Source: an uncultured Bacilli bacterium
Lineage (GTDB): Bacteria; Bacillota_I; Bacilli_A; RF39; UBA660
Direction: 5' to 3'
DNA: 25,417 nucleotides
Assembly: GCA_947626215.1 (NCBI GenBank)
Contig: CANQRJ010000006.1
Location: 1-25,417 of the forward strand
Position 1 is the stretch's first letter. The number at the start of each line of letters is the position of its first letter. Shown here one piece after another: positions 15,227 to 21,291 of this stretch. Both the position numbers and the translations under genes were made by a program. The notes below the pieces were generated by a model. It saw only the letters and a program-made list of their open reading frames with translations. It had not been told where the DNA came from and did not search any database.

Positions 15227-16825
15227 TTAATTGTCTATTTCACATTCTTGAGGATTTAAAATACAAGTAACACAATTTTCAAATCCATCTACATCTGAGT
15301 CAGAATGAATTACATCATTTGCAATATCAAATATGAAATTAATAAGTCCAGGAAGTATGAAAATCACAACTCCGATTACAATTCTTGCAATAATATTTTT
15401 GACATATTTAGGAGCATCATCCGTTTTCCCAGATGTAATTATTTTTACTAAATTTACTATACCCATGATAATAATAATAGCAGGTACTAATATTTTAGCA
15501 ATAAATAGTAAAAAACCTAAAAATTGTAAAGTCCTTGCCACTTTAGGATCTCCACATATTCCTTGAATAGAAATATCACAATTTTCACCATTTTCGCCAC
15601 ATAATGGATCAGGTTTGAAATCATCATTTCCATTTTGAGCATTTTCATATTTTTCATCTCGTTCTATCTCATCTGAAGTTGAATCCATTCCAGATGCAAC
15701 AGAAAAACCAGGTAATTTAGTTAAAGAAATAAAACAAGTATCCGAATCATTATCACAATTTACATAAAAAGTATGATTACAACCTTTTGCAAAAGTTTTT
15801 ATTTCATCTTTTTGGATAAATGTATGATCGAGTTGATACCGATCACTTTCAATAGAATAAGTAACTCCCCCATTTGCAAAAGTTGCATGAATCATAGGAA
15901 TTCGACTATCCTTAGAATAAATATCACAAATAAAATTGGTAGACTCACGATCTGAATCTATAAAAGATTTATGATTATCCTCCAAAATAGTAGGAGAAAT
16001 ACTATCCCCTGCTTGATTACTATTTTTTAATAATGTAACATCGATATTATCATTATTTTCATTTACTTCAGTAATAGCTTTAATAGTAGGACAAACTAAA
16101 TCATCTTTTCCACTATTATAAAAATCTCCTACTTTTAATTTACTTTCAATCGAATTTAAATATTTTTGACCTGTTTCTTCCACAATTTCTACAGATGCCG
16201 TACCAAGTCCATTGGCTATAATTCTATAAGTATAAGAATAAGAAAAAAGTCCTTTATAATCATATTTACATATCAAACATTTAAATTCTTGATTATCGCA
16301 ACTAGTAGAATAAACTTTAGTACGAATAGAAGGAGTATAAGTTTCTTCTAATTTTACTTCTTTTCCAGTCCAAGCAATACCGTCTATTTTACTGATAATA
16401 GAATACTTAATTTTTTTAGATTCTTGAATTCCCCTATAATTATCATAATCAACACTAAGATTATTTAAAGAAATTTTTCCATTTTCTTCTATTATATTAA
16501 ACCCTACACTAGAAGTTATATTTTCCATAGCTTCATCATTATAACCATATAACGTAACACTAGATTTTGATAAAACTAAACGATCAATGACATTTTGAAG
16601 AGTTTCTGTCTCGTTTACCGAATCAGTAGTATAAGCAACAGGAACATTGATGGAAAATCTATTATTTCCTGCATCTTTCACTTCCCAAGTTTCATTATTT
16701 ACAATGACTTCTTCAATTATTTGATTTAAATAATTAGCAGATTCTTCATCACTTAAAGCAAAACTAATAGAAGGAAAAATCATAAATAAAAGTATAAAAA
16801 TCATTATATATTTTATTTTTTTCAT
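15227..16825 (-). CDS. Large secreted protein of unknown function with VirB2-like module
   Basis: This 532-residue protein has a signal peptide (about 1-23, ISFA) and a long, probably beta-rich ectodomain (24-420) with many Asn, Ser and Thr residues and scattered cysteines. Residues about 320-375 contain SDRYQL and CNHTFYVNCDND, echoing the small ectodomain of the 190-residue neighbour. The VirB2-like module lies at about 424-505: GICGDPKVARTLQFLG before helix 1, loop SGKTDDAPKYVKN, helix 2 GVVIFILPGLINFIFDI. The tail NCVTCILNPQEC carries the shared CxxC. No enzymatic motif is recognised. It is bounded on both sides by copies of the terminator-promoter cassette, so it is probably a separate transcription unit. 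It may be a tip or adhesin subunit; this is inference. Confidence 0.72.
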   Translation of the reverse strand: MKKIKYIMIFILLFMIFPSISFALSDEESANYLNQIIEEVIVNNETWEVKDAGNNRFSINVPVAYTTDSVNETETLQNVIDRLVLSKSSVTLYGYNDEAMENITSSVGFNIIEENGKISLNNLSVDYDNYRGIQESKKIKYSIISKIDGIAWTGKEVKLEETYTPSIRTKVYSTSCDNQEFKCLICKYDYKGLFSYSYTYRIIANGLGTASVEIVEETGQKYLNSIESKLKVGDFYNSGKDDLVCPTIKAITEVNENNDNIDVTLLKNSNQAGDSISPTILEDNHKSFIDSDRESTNFICDIYSKDSRIPMIHATFANGGVTYSIESDRYQLDHTFIQKDEIKTFAKGCNHTFYVNCDNDSDTCFISLTKLPGFSVASGMDSTSDEIERDEKYENAQNGNDDFKPDPLCGENGENCDISIQGICGDPKVARTLQFLGFLLFIAKILVPAIIIIMGIVNLVKIITSGKTDDAPKYVKNIIARIVIGVVIFILPGLINFIFDIANDVIHSDSDVDGFENCVTCILNPQECEIDN

Positions 16826-16850
16826 AAAATCAACTCATCTTTTCTCATTC

Positions 16851-16859
16851 ATTATATCA
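16851..16859 (-). promoter_or_regulatory. Extended -10 promoter of the 532-residue gene
   Basis: TGATATAAT on the minus strand, about 26 bases before the ATG at 16825; same arrangement as at 15176-15184. Confidence 0.6.
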
Positions 16860-16869
16860 ATAATTCCAT

Positions 16870-16898
16870 AAAAAAACTAGTAATTTTACATTACTAGT
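16870..16898 (-). terminator. Rho-independent terminator after the stand-alone pilin gene
   Basis: The minus-strand RNA forms a perfect 9-bp stem ACUAGUAAU / AUUACUAGU with a GUAAA loop and a run of seven U. It starts 15 bases after the stop at 16913 and should separate the pilin transcript from the rest of the locus. Confidence 0.82.
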
Positions 16899-16912
16899 CA
16901 TAAGTTTCAATT

Positions 16913-17284
16913 TTACCAAGCATCTTCTGCATATCTAGAACATTCTGGATCATTTGGATTCGAAATACATGCTCTACATACTTCCCAATCATCTTTTGCC
17001 CCAGAATCAGAAAAGTTAGAAATCATTCCCATAACTACACTTACAATAGTAGGAATAAAGAAAATAACAACTGCCGCTACGGCTCTCATAGCTAAAGATT
17101 TAACTGCTTTCTTAATTTCATCATCTTTAGATGCAATAACTGCTTTTCCTAAATCTAACATACCCCAAATAATTAACAAAATCGGAATTACAATTTTAAA
17201 AACTAATAATACAATTCCTACAACTTGCCATACATTCGCTGTACCTGCGCAAAAACCTTCACTACTTCCTGGCACTATATCCAT
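16913..17284 (-). CDS. Stand-alone VirB2/TrbC-like pilin-type protein
   Basis: This 123-residue protein is essentially the bare membrane module found at the C-terminus of seven neighbours. It has a short exposed N-terminus with one Cys (SSEGFCAGTANVW), helix 1 (about 18-42), the cytoplasmic loop ASKDDEIKKAVKS, helix 2 (AVVIFFIPTIVSVVMGMI) and the tail VCRACISNPNDPEC. Two helices joined by a short charged cytoplasmic loop, with both ends outside, is the topology of VirB2/TrbC T4SS pilins. No cleavable signal peptide is evident. It has the best promoter of the locus, a strong ribosome-binding site (GGAGG), and a dedicated terminator directly after it, as expected for an abundant major subunit. 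GGTTATG offers an out-of-frame ATG too close to the ribosome-binding site; ATG 17284 is used. Confidence 0.8.
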   Translation of the reverse strand: MDIVPGSSEGFCAGTANVWQVVGIVLLVFKIVIPILLIIWGMLDLGKAVIASKDDEIKKAVKSLAMRAVAAVVIFFIPTIVSVVMGMISNFSDSGAKDDWEVCRACISNPNDPECSRYAEDAW

Positions 17285-17317
17285 AAAACATAACCTCCGT
17301 CTCTTTCAACTACAACT

Positions 17318-17346
17318 AGTATATAAAATTATTGAATAATTGTCAA
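17318..17346 (-). promoter_or_regulatory. Main sigma-A-type promoter of the T4SS-like locus
   Basis: On the minus strand TTGACA (17341-17346) and TATACT (17318-17323) are 17 bases apart, near perfect. The start of transcription would fall around 17311, giving a leader of about 27 bases with GGAGG before the pilin ATG. It is divergent from the aminopeptidase gene. Confidence 0.85.
17327..17341. repeat. Palindrome in the promoter spacer (possible operator)
   Basis: AATTATT-G-AATAATT, a 7-1-7 inverted repeat lying exactly between the -10 and -35 boxes of the main locus promoter. A regulator bound there would block transcription. It is pure A/T apart from the centre, so chance occurrence is possible. 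Confidence 0.3.
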
Positions 17347-17417
17347 ATATATTTCCAAATATTTGTAAAGTTTTGTATATTTTTTTGATTTTTTTTCATA
17401 TTAAAAATGTGATAATT

Positions 17418-18704
17418 ATGGAAAAAGAAAAATTAAAAGAAAATTTAGTAGACTTGATCACTCATAGCACCTGTGCTTTTACATGTATTAAATATCTAAA
17501 AGAAATTTTAAAAAAATTAGATTATGTAGAATTAGAAGAAATGGACGAATGGAATTTAAAAGAAGGCGCTTATTTTGTAACAAGAAATGATGCTTCTTTA
17601 ATTGCATTTAAAATTCCAAAAAAATATGAATCTTTTCATATAATAACAACCCATGCAGATACTCCTTCTCTTTTATTAAAACCAAAAGGAGAATACATCA
17701 AAGAAGGATATTTAAAATATAACATCATGCCATATGGAGGTCTTCTTAATTATGGTTGGTTAGATCATCCTTTATCATTAGCAGGAAGAGTAATAATAAA
17801 AAAAGGAAATAGCTTTATAAAAAAGATCATAGATGTAAAAAAAACAATTGCCGTAATACCTAGTGTAGCTATTCATCAAAATGATAAAGCAAATTCTAAT
17901 TTAGATTTAAACATGCAAACAGATTTACAACCCATATTTTCAATTAATAAAAATGCTTCTTCTTGGGAAAAAATTTTAAAACAAAATATAACTTTAGCTA
18001 ATGATGAAGAGATTGTAGATTATGATTTCTTTTTATACAATAACGAAACACCTACTTTTTTTGGAGAACAAAACAATTTACTTTTATCACCAAGAATTGA
18101 TAACATTACAAGTGTCTCTGCTTCTTTAGAAAGTTTTTTAGAAAGTGAGTCTTCAAATATTAATGTATTCTGTACATTTAACAATGAAGAAATTGGAAGT
18201 TTAACAAAAGAAGGAGCAGAAAGTAGTTTTTTACTAGATATTTTAAAAAGAATTGCCGGATCCCTAAAACTAGATATTGCCTCTACTCTATCAAAATCTT
18301 TCATTATTAGCTCCGATAATACTCACGCCGTTCATCCGAATCATCAAGAATATATGGACGAGACAGGAAATGCTTATTTTCATAAAGGATTTGCTATAAT
18401 AAGAGAAATTTCTTCAACAACAGATGCTTACTTTTCAAGTCTATTAAAGCATATTTGTGATAAAAAGAAAATTTTATATCAAATAGTCACTGCCAAAAAT
18501 GATTTAGTAGGTGGATCCACATTAAGTGGCTTATCTTTAAGACATGTAAGTGTCACTTCTATAGATGTTGGATTAAGCGAGCTTGCCATGCATTCTTCTT
18601 TAGAAATATGTTCTTTTATAGATTATTATAATCTTTACTTAATGATGAAAGAATTTTATAATTCAAAAATTACAATACAAAAAGAGAAAACTAATCTTTC
18701 TTAA
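17418..18704 (+). CDS. M18 family aspartyl-type aminopeptidase
   Basis: This 428-residue cytosolic metallopeptidase removes N-terminal (often acidic) residues from peptides. The dinuclear-metal motifs of family M18 are visible: THADTPS (His79), SPRIDN (Asp228), FNNEEIGS (Glu257/258), SSDNTHAVHPN (Asp300) and AMHSSLE near the C-terminus. GGSTLSG and DVG, also family features, lie near the C-terminus. Length is normal for the family. An upstream extension of 26 codons exists but reads through low-complexity, promoter-like sequence, so the ATG at 17418 is chosen; its ribosome-binding site is weak (no clear AGGAGG). It ends in a 14-base convergent overlap with the RDD gene inside a shared terminator. 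Confidence 0.9.
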   Translation: MEKEKLKENLVDLITHSTCAFTCIKYLKEILKKLDYVELEEMDEWNLKEGAYFVTRNDASLIAFKIPKKYESFHIITTHADTPSLLLKPKGEYIKEGYLKYNIMPYGGLLNYGWLDHPLSLAGRVIIKKGNSFIKKIIDVKKTIAVIPSVAIHQNDKANSNLDLNMQTDLQPIFSINKNASSWEKILKQNITLANDEEIVDYDFFLYNNETPTFFGEQNNLLLSPRIDNITSVSASLESFLESESSNINVFCTFNNEEIGSLTKEGAESSFLLDILKRIAGSLKLDIASTLSKSFIISSDNTHAVHPNHQEYMDETGNAYFHKGFAIIREISSTTDAYFSSLLKHICDKKKILYQIVTAKNDLVGGSTLSGLSLRHVSVTSIDVGLSELAMHSSLEICSFIDYYNLYLMMKEFYNSKITIQKEKTNLS

Positions 18705-18718
18705 CAGTTTTCTCTTTT
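18680..18718. terminator. Bidirectional terminator between aminopeptidase and RDD genes
   Basis: AAAAGAGAAAACT (18680-18692) and AGTTTTCTCTTTT (18706-18718) are perfect 13-bp arms around a 13-base loop. GTTTTTGT follows on the plus strand and a T-rich stretch follows on the minus strand. Both stop codons (18702-18704 plus, 18691-18693 minus) lie inside the hairpin. Confidence 0.82.
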
Positions 18719-19401
18719 GTTTTTGTAGATTTTTTTGTTTTTTCTTTTGACTTTTTTTCTTCTTTCACAGGTTCAATATCAATGACATTTTCTTCTTCTT
18801 TTGGAATTTCTATTTCTACAACTTTTGTACTTGCAACAAAATCATGTAGTCCTCTTCCATCCGATCTTACTAAAACCATAAACAAAGTCATATAAAGTAT
18901 AATAGATCCAATTAAATTTACATTGTTATAAACCGTATAATAATTTTCTCTACTCATTACAAACACGATAATTTGAAGAACAATAGAAATAACAACATTA
19001 TTTAAAACAACCGCACGGATCATTGAATTTAAAAGGTTCATTTTTGTTCCATCTTTATTTACAACTTTAATTTTTAATATTTTCTTACCAATGGTTTGCC
19101 CCTCAAAATAATATTGAAAAACGCCAAAATAAGAAAGAACACATACTAAATCAATGATAATGTAATAAACATTTAACCTTTGCAAATCATACTCTATTGG
19201 AATCGCAGCGCGAGTATAATCTTCAACACTCATTTCATTATTCGTGTATTGTTCTGCTGCCGTAGCAAGTTCTCGATATTTTTCTGTGTAAGCTAAACGA
19301 TTCGGATTTAAAAAAGGTAAATAAGATAATAAAGAAACTAAACATGTAATAATGACCCAATCGATTAAATAAGCCCCCACTCTTTTAAAAAACATCTTCA
19401 T
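18691..19401 (-). CDS. RDD family membrane protein
   Basis: This 236-residue protein begins MKMFFKRVGAYLIDWVII, with the Arg and Asp pattern of RDD domains. Hydrophobic segments lie at about 10-30, 80-105, 130-150 and 160-185; between them GQTIGKKILKIKVV is the second RDD hallmark. The C-terminal 45 residues are an acidic-then-lysine-rich cytoplasmic tail (KEEKKSKEKTKKS). RDD proteins are of unclear function; some have been linked to ion transport. AGGAGG directly abuts an earlier ATG at 19407, so the ATG at 19401, with a six-base spacer, is the more likely start. It has its own promoter and shares a terminator with the convergent aminopeptidase gene. Confidence 0.85.
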   Translation of the reverse strand: MKMFFKRVGAYLIDWVIITCLVSLLSYLPFLNPNRLAYTEKYRELATAAEQYTNNEMSVEDYTRAAIPIEYDLQRLNVYYIIIDLVCVLSYFGVFQYYFEGQTIGKKILKIKVVNKDGTKMNLLNSMIRAVVLNNVVISIVLQIIVFVMSRENYYTVYNNVNLIGSIILYMTLFMVLVRSDGRGLHDFVASTKVVEIEIPKEEENVIDIEPVKEEKKSKEKTKKSTKTKEKTVKKD

Positions 19402-19423
19402 GGACATCCTCCTTTGTACAAGT

Positions 19424-19452
19424 ATTGTAGCACGTCTTAACCACTTTGTAAA
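19424..19452 (-). promoter_or_regulatory. Sigma-A-type promoter of the RDD gene
   Basis: TTTACA (19447-19452) and TACAAT (19424-19429) on the minus strand, 17 bases apart. TGC precedes the -10 box, an extended -10 feature. Confidence 0.75.
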
Positions 19453-19457
19453 TTTTT

Positions 19458-20738
19458 TTATGCTTGATAATACATTTTCACTTGATTTTGTTCTTCCAAT
19501 TCAACTTGAAAATTCAACTTTTGATAAAAAGAAATAGCTCTTTTATTATTTTTTAAAATCCATAAAACAATTTTTTTATCATTATTTTGTTCAATAAAAT
19601 TTTGAATGACTTTAGAACCAATTCCACAGTAACGATATCTTTCTTCTATGTAAATCTGATCTATAAGTAATTCTTCATTTTCATTTTGATAAGCACCCAA
19701 AATCCCAATCACTTCATTTTGAACTAAAATTAATTGATAATCTTTTAAATGTTTTTTCAAATTTTTTTCTATTCTTTTTTCTTTTTCTTCTTTTGAGATT
19801 CTATCATTTAAACCGATCTTTAAACAATATTTCTTTATTTGTTCAAAATTTTCTTTTTTTGCTTTTTTTAATTCAAAAGTTTCATCTGGATTGACATGAA
19901 TCGTCACATATTTAATTTTTTCATCCCAAATTTTCAAATGACTTTCACATTCATGAATATGTCGATGACTTTTTAATAAAGACAAAAAAGGATCCATACT
20001 AACTTCTAATTCAATTTTTAAATAAGAACCATATTTTAAAACCTTTAAATAATCAATATGATGAATTTCTTTAGTTTTTAAAATAATTTTTTTTAATTCA
20101 TTTAAATATGTTTCATCCGTTACTTGTTCTTCCAATATAGAACTTAAATTTTCTTTTAAAATTTCAAAACCTATTTTTAAAATAAGGAGTCCAACTAAAA
20201 TCATCGCGACAACATCTGCATATTTTAAAATAGGAAAAATACTTGATAATTGCATTAATAAAACGGCCACAAAAACAACAATCGAACTTAATACATCGGC
20301 TCTACTTTCATACCCACTTGCAAGCAAAATATTATTCCGTTCTTTTTTTCCAGTTCTTATTAAATAAGAGGATAATAAATACTTCAATAAAATCGTAATA
20401 AAACTTACAATAGCTACAAAATAAGAAGGAACTACCGTCTCTTTTTTTACAGAACTTAAGATAACTGAAAGACCTAAAAAAAGAATGACAATAGAAATAA
20501 AAATACTTGTCACATATTCAATTTTTCCATGACCAAATGGATGTTTTTCATCTGCAGGTTTCTTGGACAATTTTCTTCCTACCATCGCGACTAAATCTGT
20601 AAGTAAATCACTAAAAGAATGAATTCCATCTGCAATTAAAGCACCACTTTTTCCTATAATTCCAGAAATAAGTTTAAGAAAAGATAAAAAAACATTAGTA
20701 AAAAAACTAATCCACATAGTTTTATAAACTTTATCCAT
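19458..20738 (-). CDS. Cation diffusion facilitator fused to a GNAT acetyltransferase
   Basis: This 426-residue protein has two parts. Residues 1-285 are a CDF metal-proton antiporter: six hydrophobic helices, HxxxD in helix 2 (ADGIHSFSD; Asp37, His40, Asp44), HPFGHGKIE (66-74), a helix-5 site with Glu replacing the usual His (ESRAD; Glu144, Asp148), and a cytoplasmic ferredoxin-like domain (about 205-285) with His-rich LLKSHRHIHEC. Residues about 290-426 match GNAT N-acetyltransferases: ENEELLIDQIYIEERYR, the acetyl-CoA loop RYCGIGSKVI, and NNKRAISFYQKLNF. The frame is uninterrupted, so the fusion is real in this sequence. Metal could be Mn, Fe or Zn; the altered helix-5 site makes prediction uncertain. 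One base separates its start from the stop of the upstream gene, so the two form an operon. Confidence 0.88.
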   Translation of the reverse strand: MDKVYKTMWISFFTNVFLSFLKLISGIIGKSGALIADGIHSFSDLLTDLVAMVGRKLSKKPADEKHPFGHGKIEYVTSIFISIVILFLGLSVILSSVKKETVVPSYFVAIVSFITILLKYLLSSYLIRTGKKERNNILLASGYESRADVLSSIVVFVAVLLMQLSSIFPILKYADVVAMILVGLLILKIGFEILKENLSSILEEQVTDETYLNELKKIILKTKEIHHIDYLKVLKYGSYLKIELEVSMDPFLSLLKSHRHIHECESHLKIWDEKIKYVTIHVNPDETFELKKAKKENFEQIKKYCLKIGLNDRISKEEKEKRIEKNLKKHLKDYQLILVQNEVIGILGAYQNENEELLIDQIYIEERYRYCGIGSKVIQNFIEQNNDKKIVLWILKNNKRAISFYQKLNFQVELEEQNQVKMYYQA

Positions 20739-20739
20739 A

Positions 20740-21225
20740 CTACACTTCCTTTTTTATTTTATTTTCTTTTTCTATTTTTGAATGAGTTAAAATCCCATAT
20801 TTAGCCAAATTTCTTTTAAAATTTTGTTTATTTTGAATCTCAACTAAACTTTTCAAATGACCAATACCTACAAGTAACATATATTCATGATAACGAACCG
20901 TAAAAAAATCTTTACCCTTTTTTAAAGCTAAAAAATAAACTTTTTTAAAAGTTTCCCGATACAAAGAAAAAAGTTTTTCCACATTTTTTTCATTAAAAGC
21001 ATTTTCACATTCTTCTAAAGAAAGAACATTTTGAATAGCAAATTTTTTTCCTGAATTTAAAAAATCAAAATCAGAAAGAAGAAAATAAACTTTTCCATCA
21101 TAAGTAGTAAAACATTTTGTTTTTTCATCATAAGACCCTATTAAAGAACGTATAGGAATAAAATCATAAATGTCATTTTCTGGTATTGTTTTGTAATACA
21201 AAGTAGAAAAATAAATATTTTTCAA
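20740..21225 (-). CDS. Unrecognised 161-residue protein
   Basis: A soluble, Lys/Phe/Tyr-rich protein with no signal peptide, no clear membrane helix and no family I recognise. AAGGTGG lies five bases before a TTG at 21225, which is the preferred start (MKNIYFSTLYYKT); an ATG nine codons upstream (21252) has no ribosome-binding site. The segment SLIGSYDEKTKCFTTYDG followed by KVYFLLSDFDFL suggests a small beta-strand unit, followed by helices and a basic C-terminus (KIEKENKIKKEV). It is the first gene of a two-gene operon with the CDF-GNAT fusion (one-base gap), so a role linked to metal handling or to the acetyltransferase is possible but untested. Confidence 0.6.
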   Translation of the reverse strand: MKNIYFSTLYYKTIPENDIYDFIPIRSLIGSYDEKTKCFTTYDGKVYFLLSDFDFLNSGKKFAIQNVLSLEECENAFNEKNVEKLFSLYRETFKKVYFLALKKGKDFFTVRYHEYMLLVGIGHLKSLVEIQNKQNFKRNLAKYGILTHSKIEKENKIKKEV

Positions 21226-21291
21226 ATAGACCACCTTAATAACTAATAACATAAAAAAGGAAAAAAATCTAGTTTTTTTAATAGATAATTA

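Larger units (their letters stand above)
16823..16900. repeat. Duplicated intergenic cassette, copy 2
   Basis: Partner of 15148-15225 with about five differences. Here the hairpin stem is perfect, so this copy probably terminates more efficiently. Confidence 0.85.

Noticed and set aside
3927..17284. Ordinary integrative conjugative element or plasmid remnant
   Set aside because: No relaxase, coupling protein, integrase, oriT-like repeat or att duplication is visible, and base composition does not obviously change at the borders. It cannot be fully excluded from this window alone.
17340..17417. Longer N-terminus of the M18 aminopeptidase
   Set aside because: The 26 extra codons overlap the divergent T4SS promoter, read as low-complexity hydrophobic sequence and have no ribosome-binding site.
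21253..21291. Terminator after the FAD-Rieske gene
   Set aside because: The only hairpin is A-run against T-run with a five-base loop, too weak to call.
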